DNA of 64,000 bases from Ischnura elegans (lineage: Eukaryota > Arthropoda > Insecta > Odonata > Coenagrionidae), in NCBI RefSeq assembly GCF_921293095.1, contig NC_060249.1, positions 80,115,907 through 80,179,906 of the forward strand, read 5' to 3'. The position numbers and the translations under genes were made by a program. Under the pieces are notes generated by a model that made no database searches, was not told the origin of the DNA, and saw only the letters and a program-made list of their open reading frames with translations. Below are positions 12,538 to 23,682 of the stretch, in pieces. How positions within the stretch are numbered: the first letter of the stretch is position 1; every line of letters starts with the position of its first letter.

Positions 12538-13510
12538 ATTTTAATGCATCAGAAAAACAACACCTAGGCATACGGCGGTCTCAAGAGCAAGAGACAAAGA
12601 GTCTTACACAACTTTGAATATGACGGATAACTGACATTCCGTAATTTCCCTCGATGACTGGAAATTAAATATTAAAAGATTTCACATTAATTTTCCTTTC
12701 CAGAGATTTAACTTCATGAAACAGGCGAATTCAGATATGATTTATCTAATTTTGTTCCCTGTGGTTACTCCATGGTTGCTACTTCACACATGATTCCGCA
12801 TCTTCTTTGCTCCAACAAAAACTGAAGATAGTGTACCATTTAACCTTAAATATAGTAAAAAAATCTATTTTGTGATATGTTTTGCAGCAAGCTACGTGAA
12901 ATGCTAACTTTCAGGGAGATTTTCCATCTATGAGAATCAATTAATTTGAACTATCCCTCGGCCATAGTTCTAGGTCTACAGTCTACGGGCATAAAAGGAT
13001 TCCAGCAATGGATATTTACAGTCCAGAAAAAAATAAATCCATACGAAAAACTGTTATTACTGCTGATTTATTTCTTTGTAAAGCAATAATTTTACTAGTA
13101 AGATTGTGTACAGGAAGGAAAGGAAGTGGCAAAAAAAGCGGAAGTTTGGTCGCCAGAAATAATTAGTGATTCCGGATGGCGGTTTGTCTCCATTTTTAAA
13201 GACCCTATGTGGGAAACTATATTTAGAATTTGTTCGTGATAATCAGACATAATATAAAAATTTATTCAGGAAAAAGTTCTCCCTGGTTCCCATGAAATGT
13301 AAAGCACTATAATAAATTGAGGTTTCTTGACGATTACCAGAATAATTTTCGAAACAAACAACGTTCGCTAATTTTTTTAACCTAATTCGCTCTATGCAGC
13401 TTCAGTCGTATGTGGTTATAGATGTAGGTTCAAGGCCGTAGCGAGCGGCGGGGGTAGGAGGGGGTTGGCTTGGGGGGTTTAACCCCTCCCACTTACCCCC
13501 GAAACATCCA
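12538..13510. other. No gene recognised
   Basis: AT-rich sequence with no long open frame. A GC-rich patch at 13431-13500 (CCGTAGCGAGCGGCGGGGGT) has the look of a MITE end adjoining the inverted repeat at 13511. Confidence 0.35.
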
Positions 13511-13772
13511 CAGGGTGTCCTACCAGTGGCGCGACCAATCGAGTCGAGGACCGCGATCCCGGAAATCAAATTATAATTCAAAAAGCATTAGTCCTTGCTA
13601 AAGATAAATATTATCCCAGACATCATTCGGGAGGCTATTGAAATTGAAAAACGAACAGAAGATGTCAATAGTGATGATGGCTTAACACAACATGGAAAAG
13701 ACTAACTCGCAAGAGCCCGCAAAATGAGGTCCTCGACGCTAATTGGTTGCGCCACTGGTAGGCCACCCTAAG
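13511..13772. mobile_element. MITE-like inverted-repeat element
   Basis: Arms of about 45 bp are inverted copies. The left arm (13513-13556) contains TACCAGTGGCGCGACCAATC and the right arm (13724-13768) contains the near-complement ATTGGTTGCGCCACTGGTA. The spacer is about 165 bp and non-coding. Confidence 0.55.
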
Positions 13773-15126
13773 AATGATATATATAGAGGGCCATTTCCAT
13801 CTATCGGCACTCAGGCCTGGTCTTAAGATGTGATCAGCATAGGCTACCAAGCGTCATCGGAAAACGACTTCGACGCAGCTAACCCGGAAACTATGTAGAG
13901 AACTGCAATACAGCGCTGAGAAAGCAGAAATCTACAAGGTGTTGTTGAGGTGGGTTTCTGAGATAAACACTCGTCTGGTGGAGACCAGTGGGATCTCCGA
14001 CCGACAGCATAAATATTTAGTCAAAACAATAATCGCTGGCCCGCAGAATTTTTAGTAGTAGCTATAGAACCTATCACAAAATTTGTATTATTAAGCCATC
14101 ACCGACTCACCTTCACGATCAAACTTGTAACCGGCACGAAGAAACTAAAATTATACGAAGTTACTTTGGGACGAGAAAAAAGAAGGGCAGATAAAGGCTG
14201 GTTAAGAAGAGGAAGAGGGTAACTAAAAACTTAACTGGGAAATTATATCGGCGTAAAAGTCATAAAAATTAAAAACAAATATTTTTATTGAATGTAATTA
14301 GAGCAATCAATAAAAATATAATTATTAATTACGATACATTTCTAAGTAACGAAACAAGATGCTAACATACTGAGTGCACGTACAAAGTTATAAAAGAGGA
14401 TTCATATAGAAGAAGAGGAAGAAAAGGCTGTGTGAAGCAACGTATCCCAAAGAAGAGCAAGGTGAGCTGGCCACCACATCAGTCAAAGCATTTACGAAGC
14501 AATATAATAGCGGAGAAAATGTAGGAAAGACCACGCGGTGAATAGGCACCCAAAGACAAGACAACTAGCAAGGGTTATTCGGGTTAGAAGCCATCGGTGA
14601 ATAAAGAAATTTACATGGTAAAAACTAATATTCCTAAGGAGCTCTGGGCTGACTCACTGAGTGAGTGAAGTAAATATGGAAGGCTGAAGTAAACAAATCC
14701 TAAAATCTAACAAGTTATATATACCCCCACCACTCTCCCACTTTCTCTTTTTTTCATGTGGATCGGTGACCTTTTAATCAAAAGTCCATAGGGTTCCGAG
14801 AGCCCTCTTTTTCCATCCACGAGCCGAGGGGATGGAGAATTGAGAGCTCAGGGTTCCACTATGGAAGCCCAGAAAATATTGAACTGCTATAAAAAAAGGT
14901 GGAAAGGAAGTGAAATGCAGCTCTAGGGGCAAAAGAAGCCGCGAAAGCAATGAAACAGTATGCAAACGTATCTTCTCTGTGGATATTATTTTTGAGCATC
15001 TGCATGGCCAGTAGCTGCAAGATACTATAGGGTCAGCGATGGTTGGTAATCGATTAAAACTATTTGAGCCACTAGTAATGATTACTATTTATTATTTTGG
15101 GCTTATATATTTTTTTTTATTTTATT
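13773..15126. other. No gene recognised; possible eroded LINE sequence
   Basis: Around 14395-14600 purine-rich sequence with many K/R codons (for example a run reading EEEEKAV/KRRRKRLCEA) could be a decayed LINE, but no diagnostic motif survives. The rest is unassigned. Confidence 0.3.
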
Positions 15127-15305
15127 CTCAAACCACCGGATACAGCTCTTATTGGCCATTTTACACCGGGGTATTGAACAAATGTAACAAGTAAACGTAC
15201 GAACAACCACGCCCTGGACAGGGGAAACCTACCCAGGCGGGACTCGAACCCGCGACCTCTTGTTTGGCAGGCGAGGACGTTACCCCGCCGCCACCGAGGC
15301 CGGCG
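15127..15305 (-). repeat. tRNA-derived SINE (family A), inverted copy
   Basis: Full-length reverse copy of the SINE at 12356-12537. The tail complement CAAACCACCGGATACAGCTC is at the left and the B-box complement GGACTCGAACC is near 15240. A direct repeat of ATATKTTTTTTTT flanks it and may be the target-site duplication. A few substitutions separate the two copies. Confidence 0.8.
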
Positions 15306-16984
15306 ATATGTTTTTTTTCAAGGATTAAAGTGATTTCTACTTGAAATATACTCCATAACCACTTTGAATATTTATTGCTTTAAGTCAGTTGTAATTTTTC
15401 TCAGTAATCAACTCTTAGATCATAATTTTGTAATTGGAGGCCATTAAACTCATCTTTGGACCAAATAGAGAAATTGTTCATAAAAACGGCATGAATGAAT
15501 TAACTTAAGCATATATTTACACATAATGTGCATGCCAACTTCATTTCAAACCTCCTAGTATTTAAGACTTTTTCCAATACTTTTCACAGTTCACAAAGTT
15601 CTCTTCGTTTATCAAAAAAAAAACGAAGGTGCCTCTAAATCATGGGAAATTATGCAATTATGGTCATTATGCACCCTTAACAACTTTTTGTCGGAAAAAA
15701 TATTATGACACCGAATTACTCGTAAATGGTAAACTCATCGCTGCGGCACGGTCAGGTGTTGACACCAGCTAGTGACCTTCTCTTTCAACAAGCCTCGTTC
15801 CTATGCACTTGAAGAGGGGTTTTTAATGTGGTAATATACAAGACCTTAACACCTGAACACAAAAGACCTTTCTCTAACAGCTAAATGGGCCGGTAAATTA
15901 CGAGCTATGACTATGGATCATCCCATACTTTGAAAGATATTTTTAAATCCCGAGTATTTATCCCGGTAAAAATCTCGGTTTTTCAGTCAGATTCATTTGC
16001 AACCGGGGATATTAAATTAGACGACATAAATCTACTGAACAGCCTAAAAAAAAGACTGGGACACTCAATCGGCCAGACCACGACGCATGATGACCCGATG
16101 AAGGTGAAGGGCAAGTGTGCGGGAGGAACGCCATAGGAACGCCACGAATGCGAATGCGCACAAGCCCTAAAAAATATTCACTCTCACACACACAGTAGGA
16201 AGAACCGCTCAAAAAGGTCGGTCACCGTAGCGAAGTCCCTACAGCCTTGCAAAGGTTTTATTTGGGTGGTGCGAATTTTTTAGTGCGTGTGAGTGTGATT
16301 ACTTGCCGTCCTTAGGAGGGTCCCATTAGCTCTGCGTAAGATCACAGGTAGTGTGATTGTGGTAATAACCCGGCATCCTTAATGGGGTCCCAACAGCCCC
16401 ACGAAGGCTCCAAGGTTACCTTAATGAGGTCTCTACAGCCTCACAAAGGTTTCATTCTGGTGGTGTGTCTGCGGCTGTGGCAGTCCCTGGCGAGGAAACA
16501 ACAATCCCGTAAACTGACACAGGAGGGTTATTCGGGTAGAGTAGTTGTTTGATTTGATGAGCGGTGCCAAATTTTACGACTAGTGAAGACTCTTTTTATT
16601 TTGTATTGATTAGAGGCCGTAGAGCTTTATTTCTCCTTATTTAATAAATTCATATTTCTGGGATTATGAATTCATGACTCTTGGTTGGGATACACTAAGG
16701 ATGTCGTGAGTCATTGCGGTATTCAAGATTAAAATGCCCATTTTCATAGAAAATTTCAAACATCTGGGTTCCGGCGTCGAGAAAAAACGAGAAAAGAAAT
16801 GCAAGTCTAGTTGAGCGAACTCAATGTGTTGTCACATCAATGAAGTCGAAACAATCTGGCGGTACTTTGTGGAAGTAAAAACAAAAATATTCAGTGAACC
16901 GTTGAAATTATTGCTGTCGTCGATTTAAAAGTTTACAGCAATATTTTCAGGATCAAACAGAACAATCGTAAAAACAAAAAGCTT
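15306..16984. other. No gene recognised; imperfect GC-rich repeats at 16229-16470
   Basis: Between about 16229 and 16470 a phrase recurs: GTCCCTACAGCCTTGCAAAG (near 16232) and GTCTCTACAGCCTCACAAAG (near 16428), each followed by GGTTTTATT/GGTTTCATT and GGTGGTG. Weaker copies (GGGTCCCATTAGCTCTGCG, GGGGTCCCAACAGCCCCACG) lie between them. The pattern suggests a degenerate tandem or MITE-internal repeat. No coding potential was recognised. Confidence 0.4.
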
Positions 16985-16989
16985 TGCAC

Positions 16990-17118
16990 ACGGAGTTAGC
17001 CAAGTGACTTGGTCTAAGGCTACTGATTGAAGGGTACCGGGTTTCAAATCCTGGCGAACCATTTGCGCAATAGCAAAAGAACCATCTTGATGCAGAGGGA
17101 CACAGGCAGTTTACCCAT
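16990..17118 (+). repeat. tRNA-derived SINE, diverged
   Basis: A tRNA-like head (GTTAGCCAAGTGACTTGGTC, then GGGTTTCAAATCCTGG as the B-box region near 17039) is followed by a short body. It abuts the MITE that starts at 17119. Its layout resembles the SINEs at 26858 and 44180. Confidence 0.55.
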
Positions 17119-17687
17119 AAAGGGGCGTCCATTAATTATGTGAGGTAAATTTTACGATTTTTGGATCCCCCCTTTCTCCTTAGTGATATATCGTGAGATT
17201 TGGCTGGATCTCCTCCCTCTAATCTCACGTGAGATTGTTCAAAATGCGTACTTTCAGTCATAGGCGGATCTAGGGGGGGGGGGGGGGGGACACGGAGGCA
17301 CGTGACCCCCCAGACCCTTAAAAATATGTAAGATTTTTAATACGGTCCCGTTATCATTGCGTTCGTTTTGTATTATGGGGTATCCTTGTGCCCCCCTCCG
17401 GAACAAAATCCTGAATACGGCCTTGCTTGTAACCCCCAGAAATAAATCCTGGATCCGCCCCTGCTTTCAGTCTAAGTACGTTAATCTATGCTTCATTGCA
17501 TTGGATTTATTAAAAAACAATTTGTTTCATTATTTTTATTTAAGACTATAATAGTATTTAAGATTACTAATATTGCAAATTTCAATTTTTTTGAGGTGAT
17601 ACTTATCGTGACCCCACCTCTCCCCCACGTGAGATCGGCTTGACCCCCTACCCCCTAAACACTTCACGTAAGTAATGGATGCCCCTT
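17119..17687. mobile_element. TIR-bearing MITE, copy 2, interrupted by a hAT-type MITE
   Basis: The ends are AAGGGGCGTCCATTAATTAT and the complement of AAGGGGCATCCATTACTTAC, so the terminal inverted repeats are about 28 bp and imperfect. The interior matches the element at 8917-9328, except for an inserted block at 17259-17463. Confidence 0.7.
17259..17463. mobile_element. hAT-type MITE with a perfect 8-bp target-site duplication
   Basis: The ends are CATAGGCGGATCTAGG and the complement of CAGGGGCGGATCCAGG. CTTTCAGT flanks it on both sides (17251-17258 and 17464-17471). The uninterrupted sister copy at 8.9-9.3 kb shows the empty site (ATTTTCAGTGTAA). An 8-bp duplication and CAnnGG ends fit the hAT superfamily. 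The element carries a run of about 16 G at its left end and no ORF, so it depends on a transposase in trans. Confidence 0.85.
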
Positions 17688-19189
17688 AATATGAAAAAAA
17701 TTCCCCGCCACTGGCTTGGTTTGGGGTGATCTCTACCCTCACCTACATGACCGCGTGGGTGCCGTGGCAATCCAGGACGATCTCCAAGGGGCCGAAGAAC
17801 GCTGGTGAATAGGAGTGATGCGACCTCTTAAATATCGACAGAACCTTAGTGTCCGGTATTGCAAAAGAATTTGGGTCTTATCCTACTGTTAAACACTCAG
17901 GTGACATGAGTCAGCACACAAGGTAAACATTTACAAGAGCGCTCCGGCTGCACAGAAGCTGAGGTCAACATTGGAAACCATTATTATTTCAATTTTGTTA
18001 TGAGAAGTGAAAAAAACCTACCAAATGAAAAGACGTTTGAATGGTGGTTATAAAATTCCGCTTCTCCTTCTTCGTGAGCATTGAGTGAAACAAAAATTCC
18101 AATAAAAAACGACATGTAAAGAAACGATATTGGCTGAATCAGACGATCAGACCCATTAGGGATCACGTGATGAGATTTTTTTTCTTCAATCTTGGTCGCA
18201 CGCGCAGATGCCGGAAATCGCTTTAGTTCACCTTTAATACGAGTATCACCGTCCGCTTATCCATGGTCTCCATCTCCTTACCTCATCTTCCATACCACAC
18301 TATTGAAATCCAACATCGTCCTAATCCGCTATCAGCATTAAAATGTGCAAAAAATATTTTTAATTCAATTATATTTAAGAAATGCCAACCTTTTTGTCTT
18401 CACTAGTAACCGAGAAATGATTTTTTTACAAAATGCTAATCTCTGAATTTCTCTAGAAAGTTATATTAAAAATAGTTTTTCGTTTAGCCCCTTAGAAAAA
18501 CTTTTTGGACTAACGAAAAAAGTGGATATCGATATTTCCGCTAGGTAACAACTTGACGACTACCGCAGAAAAAATATGACAGCAAGGCCAACAAGAAGAG
18601 ATGATGCCATGCACACGTAGTCAGTACGATGGAGACAGTATGTTTTCAATTTACATTAATCTCATAGGCACATGTAAAATGAATATGAATATATGAACTC
18701 CATGACATCGTGGTTATTCGATAGCAATAGATGATTGTTTTGCCGACACGATTTTCATCAAATTAAAAAAAAATAATTTATCTTAAGTTAATATGTTAAA
18801 TCTTCACAAAATCAAGCGCCAGCTACGTTATGAAAATGGGCAAATTATTATAAAAATATTTCAGACTTACATGTCCGTTCTATCATCATTTCTAAAAAAT
18901 GCTCAAATTAGAAAAAAAATCCACGAGTCATATCGAACTTGCGGTGATGAGCGGATGAGCAGTTAGGAAAAAGAGATATACCATTTAAAATATTAAAATA
19001 GCGTAGACATTGAATTAAACGTTAAAATAGCCTCCGACTATTTACACCACCAACCTCATCGCATGATCGGGAAACTTGTGTATGTATATAAAAACAAGCA
19101 GATGTTATAATAAATAAATTATAATTCTCCAACTACTTTAATCTGCCAAAACACTCAATTTTAAGGGAAAACAAACACGTGGTATTGCG
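17688..19189. other. No gene recognised
   Basis: AT-rich DNA with only short open frames and no family resemblance. Confidence 0.35.
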
Positions 19190-19499
19190 CATGGGCGTAC
19201 CCAACAGGAGGGAGCAGCCCCCTAGAAGAGAAATTATATTTATTTCATAAGGAAAGTTTTGAACAAGGTTTCTTTTGAAGAAAAATGATATTAGTGTAAG
19301 AAAGGGAACTAAAATAAAAATCATTATTTTTTCAAGCAAATAATAATAAAAACTAATAAATCGCTGCCATGATTTTCTTAAAATTTGGGTTTAATTAACC
19401 TTTGCTGTGCTAAAATGTTACAGCTTGAATGACTACGGCTTACCCTCCCCCCCCCCCCCCCCCCCCCCAACCCTAGTTTTGATCCTGGGTACGCGAATG
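19190..19499. mobile_element. hAT-like MITE with long poly-C tract
   Basis: The ends are CATGGGCGTACCCAACAGG and the complement of CATTCGCGTACCCAGGATC. A C run of more than 20 bases sits close to the right end, as in other G/C-tract MITEs of this window. No clear target-site duplication was seen, so the superfamily is uncertain. Confidence 0.5.
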
Positions 19500-19586
19500 G
19501 AAGTCTTGAAGTTGTAAATGAGTCCACAGTAGTTCGTTGGTGAGCAGTTGGAAGACATCACTGATTTCACGCATTCACTGAGTTTG

Positions 19587-19808
19587 GATGAAAGCTTCTC
19601 GGGTTTCCAAGCGGGTCAGGGTCTGCATTTTGTAGGCCGACGTTTCGTTGGGAGACTTTCCCAACATCCCCAGGGCTGATGATGCCGATGTCGCTGTGTT
19701 TTGATATATATACCCTCCTCCTTCACCTAGGTGGTCTCTGATTGGTCCGGGATTTTTCCTACACAATGCAGACCCTGACCCGGTTGGAAACCGGAAAAGC
19801 TCAGATTC
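19587..19808 (-). mobile_element. Penelope-type terminal repeat fragment with inverted arms and hammerhead-like core
   Basis: Inverted arms of about 50 bp flank the segment: 19587-19637 versus 19757-19808, both containing AATGCAGACCCTGACCC in opposite orientation. Between them, on the minus strand at 19673-19639, lies CTGGGGA, a 7-bp stem (GTTGGGA/TCCCAAC), then GAAACGTC. Penelope-like elements are known to carry terminal repeats in inverted orientation and hammerhead-type ribozyme motifs. No reverse transcriptase or GIY-YIG coding sequence remains here. Confidence 0.6.
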
Positions 19809-21351
19809 TTCATCACTGAGTTTTCAAATGCACTGTAAAGCATTTAGAAGTAGATTAAAGGAATCATCATAAATTCTAAATATCAATATTAATAAAGGTA
19901 TTGCTGAGGAGAACACATTTAAAACTATTACATTTGTATCATGTGCAGGAGTAGATAAATACGTCAGGCTTAAGGGGGTCAACTTCTCTGACCTTGTTCT
20001 ACCTTTCCCTCGCCCAATAATAGAATTCTTAAGAAATCTACACGAGGAAGCGAACTGTTAAGCATATTAAATTAAACAAGCGTTGTACTCGCTTCCCCGA
20101 ACATCACAGGGTTATTCCCAGCTCGTTCCGTTTTACAAGAGGAAAGTTTCTTTCTTCTGGAGCTTACAGTATTGTGGGGAGGGGTGTTGTGACCCCCGAC
20201 ACTAACTATTGGCCATGCTCACGTTTCAACTAACATCATTTTATTTAAAAGATGATTCTGCGACTGCTGCACCAGAATAAAGGAGAATATTAAGCATATA
20301 CTATTTCAATTTAAAACCCAGATATAGGGGCCGACAGCTTTTAATGCCGTCAGGCCCCTTATTTAAAGTAGCACATACAAGCAGGCTGAATTTTTCGAAC
20401 TGGTAAGGCTGCGTTGGTCGAAAATCAAAGTACTTTATTACATTTTTATATCTAAAGACTTAGCATCAGTAATTCAAAGGCTGTACTTGCATTTTTGTTA
20501 GCAGAAAAGTATTAATGATTATTGCTAGCAGCATAAAATTGCGTCGAGAATCGTAAGTGGCCCGCGAGTTGCTGACCCCTGCTCATTAGATGTTTGCGAT
20601 TATTTTTCCGTGAAGTTCACAGCATGCACGAAGACCTAGCACTTGCGTTCCATTAACTAGGCCCGTCCAATGGCCCGTCACCTGCAAATTCCCATTTGAA
20701 AAAATCATATCATCCGAGGCTTCAGTGAGTTTTATTTCTCTTCCTTTTCATTTTAAAGCCTTCCACACACGCTCAAAATATAGAAATGAGTGGAGTCAGC
20801 TAAAATAGATTCCTTTATGATTTAGAACCAAAAATTTAAAACCCCTCTTTTTACTTTTAAAGTAAACTAGATATCGATTCGTTTGACATTCCTCGAGAAA
20901 AATGATTCCATCAAATTAAAATTGCATTTTATCATTCAATTTAATAAAAATCCCGTACACACTTTGAAATTGATGATCGGCCCATTATAATTTAATCGTT
21001 ATTGAATCGGGTAATTTTATACTATCGCAAAACTCAAATGCATCTTGAATACAACGAATATGAGGGCTTGACGACGCGATGACGGCCGTCGGAAGTTAAC
21101 CGTCAGCATTTCAATAAAGCAAGATCAACGAAAAAAATGTTTAGTGGAGGCAAGAAACAGCAGAATGAACTCCCATCCCAAAAATGCCATTTCTCAACCA
21201 AATACCAAACCTCTAGGTAAATTTAAATGTATAAGGCCCCCGGTCACTTGCCTTCCGGGTATTTTTATAACAATATTTAGGCACATAAATAATTATTATT
21301 ATAAATAATATTTAGCCGCATTAGGCAATAATGCAATGAATATTATGTTTT
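19809..21351. other. No gene recognised; possible hAT (Charlie-like) end near 20582
   Basis: GCGAGTTGCTGACCCCTG at about 20566-20583 is the complement of a CAGGGGTCAGCAACTCGC-type hAT end. A left partner was not found. The rest is AT-rich with no gene. Confidence 0.3.
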
Positions 21352-21588
21352 AAGGCCGCTTTACACTGGGCACGTAATTGTGCAAGTTGGAACTGCATCA
21401 ATTTCTCAAAATGGTGTGTAATTGCGCCAATGCACGAACGAAATTAGAACAGGGGGCTATTTTGCCATCTTCCGATCTTGCATTCTTATATGCATTCTAA
21501 CAATACACCGCTTTACACGACGCGAGTTTGACTACGCCTTCATTTACACGTCAGATTGCGCATTATGTGCCCCGCGTAAACCGGTCTT
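21352..21588. mobile_element. MITE with about 30-bp imperfect TIRs
   Basis: The left end AAGGCCGCTTTACACTGGGC continues with ACGTAATTGTGC. The right end is the complement of AAGACCGGTTTACGCGGGGC followed by ACATAATGCGC. It is about 237 bp and non-coding. The target-site duplication is not clear, so the superfamily is left open. Confidence 0.55.
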
Positions 21589-22159
21589 TACAAACAAAAC
21601 ATATCATCACTATACAAAATTATCCTCGAGAAAAAAATTAATTTGGAGTAAATCATCCATTCAATCATAATTCGAAGGTGATAAAGATACAAACTCAGGG
21701 ACCGCGACTGCCATTGTGCGTGCAGAAATGTATTTTTTTACGCATGGCATACATATAAACTAAGAATAAGTGGTATGGACCGTGACTCGCTCTAGTGCCA
21801 GCGACATCGCACCATAACCGTCGGATCACATTCTGTTCACATTTCTATTGGAAGAGACCGGAGTCGGGAATGGAATAAAGTCTTCATGAGAAAGAACAAT
21901 ATGAAAAACATAATAAAACATACCCCAGTGGCGCTAGCGAACTTCTTAGAGCTAATAAAGGACCTCTGGCGTCTAGACGCACCGTCAAGACGAAATCGAG
22001 CTCAGAATAAGCACGGGTGGGTTTCACGGATATCAATAGCGAGTATTTACGTACATACCTAGTTTTTTCTTTCATTTAACCATTATAAAATCACTCAAGG
22101 AGACTGAATGGGTAAGACCACGGTCGTATGTACGATGAGACGTAAAAAAAAGTGTGCAC
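21589..22159. other. No gene confirmed
   Basis: Moderately GC-rich unique-looking DNA adjoining the candidate exon at 22160-22357. No second exon was identified. Confidence 0.25.
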
Positions 22160-22357
22160 TTACTCGAACCACCGTGACTTAAGGGGAGCGAAGCCTCCGC
22201 CAACAATGAGCATTTCAATAAATGCAGCACTAACACCAGATGAAGTGCTCTCCAGGCCAACAACCGACGTATGTTTAACATCCTTCCAACTTCTACGACG
22301 GCGACGATTAAGATTCAGCTGTCCATACACTTTAGACGTGCGGAGTGGAGAATTCAC
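22160..22357 (-). CDS. Candidate first coding exon of an unknown gene (low confidence)
   Basis: The minus strand opens with ATG at 22357 and encodes about 65 residues, starting MNSPLRTSKVYGQLNLNR, then an arginine cluster (RRRRRSW), then a stretch with a small hydrophobic segment (SAAFIEMLIVGGGFAPL). It runs up to a strong consensus splice donor (GA|GTAAGTG, about 22159-22165). The base composition is more GC-rich than the neighbourhood and the G/C-ending codons look more gene-like than most short ORFs here. No homologous family was recognised and no downstream exon was found at lower coordinates. A chance ORF is quite possible. Confidence 0.2.
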   Translation of the reverse strand: MNSPLRTSKVYGQLNLNRRRRRSWKDVKHTSVVGLESTSSGVSAAFIEMLIVGGGFAPLKSRWFE

Positions 22358-23346
22358 TTACAAGAACTAGATAACTTTTTGGTAAAAGAGCGCCAGACTT
22401 GAGTGCTGATTACGTCGCGGAATATCCGGCTATGAGGATGACACACGACCGACTTCCTCTCAAATGAGCAGCAGGCCTAACATATTTCCTGGCAAGGAAA
22501 TAAAGAGACCAGTGCGTAGTGAGTGATCACCAAGAGGTGAACACAAGCTCAGAAATATTTATGAATACCGCGACAACCTACGAATGCGCGCCCGGGGGGA
22601 CACATATTCCATTAATAACAACCATAGAATGTACCACATCCTCACTGATTCAAAAGTTCTTTTCTGAACACAATTCATAAAATTTTAAGCGTATTTTTGG
22701 ACTATAACTATCATCGGGATATAATAATAATATAATAGCTCCAGGCATTATTCTGTGAAACCGTTCAATTAAGGAAAATAATAGTATTAAACTGTAAAAA
22801 GCTCCTACCTACTTCATAAGATTTAATATTTTCACGGGAAAAAATATATAAAAACCACATTTCAGAAATTCCTCAAAATGAATTTAAAAAATAGAATAGT
22901 CCAGCAAAAATTAACTCACATTACCTTCGGCAATGAAACTGCTTGTAGGTAAGTACATCATCTAAAAAGTTGGAGTCAATGGTATGTATCGTGCAGATGG
23001 TGTAAAACAAGGCCACTTATACTCACCGAAGTTCAGTGGCAGTTTTTTTAAGATGACAACTATTCAGCTATCTATACACATAAAAGAAGATGTCTGTTTT
23101 TCTGTCCACTATGCATTTCCATACGGCTGCACAGATTGCAACCAAAGTTATTACGCAGGCGCAGCTCATGCTCCCAAATCCCGCAGTGCTACTTCTGGTT
23201 GTGTCTGTTGTGTTCCTTGCGTTGTTTACTCATTAATGTTTGTTACATCACGTCATACAACTTCTTTTGTTGGTAATCCTGTCGGGTAGGCACACCACAT
23301 GACGCGCTCAATGGGAAAACATAACTCGAAGGATTCTACACTTCGC
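22358..23346. other. No gene recognised
   Basis: An open frame at 22984-23289 (+) has phrases such as TGTCCACTATGCATTTCCAT that resemble dispersed, Helitron-like repeat sequence of arthropods rather than a host protein. No ends were identified. Confidence 0.3.
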
Positions 23347-23682
23347 AAAAGGGTAGTTTCATTCATCAAAGAAAACGAAATGCATTGATTGCTAATCGTT
23401 ACCCACCATTAGGGTTTTCATAATATACAAATTATTTGGTTTTAGAAATCCCAGTTTAAACGAATGGCAATGGTCAATTTTAACCTCATTTGAAGAAGGC
23501 CAGATTGGCGCTCATGCGATTCCACTCCACGTGACGTCACAGGGACCTAGTTTCTACACGAGAGGATAGGAGTTTTACATCGTCTGAGATTACCGATGCA
23601 TGCATGAGTGAAACGCGTACTCCAGGAGTAATAATATTTCGATTTAGGCAATAAAAAAATAATAGGAAACCACCCTATTAAT
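23347..23682. mobile_element. TIR transposon derivative, short copy
   Basis: It begins AGGGTAGTTTCATTCATCAA and ends GGAAACCACCCTATT, so the termini are inverted repeats. It matches the left and right parts of the longer element at 35239-35903 but lacks about 310 bp of that element's interior. Non-coding. Confidence 0.65.

Noticed and set aside
12356-15305. Terminal inverted repeats of one 3-kb transposon
   Set aside because: The two arms are complete tRNA-derived SINEs with their own tails and possible target-site duplications; nothing between them codes for a transposase.
22984-23289. 101-codon open frame as a small cysteine-containing gene
   Set aside because: Nucleotide phrases resemble dispersed repeat DNA and no start context, splice sites or family motifs support a gene.
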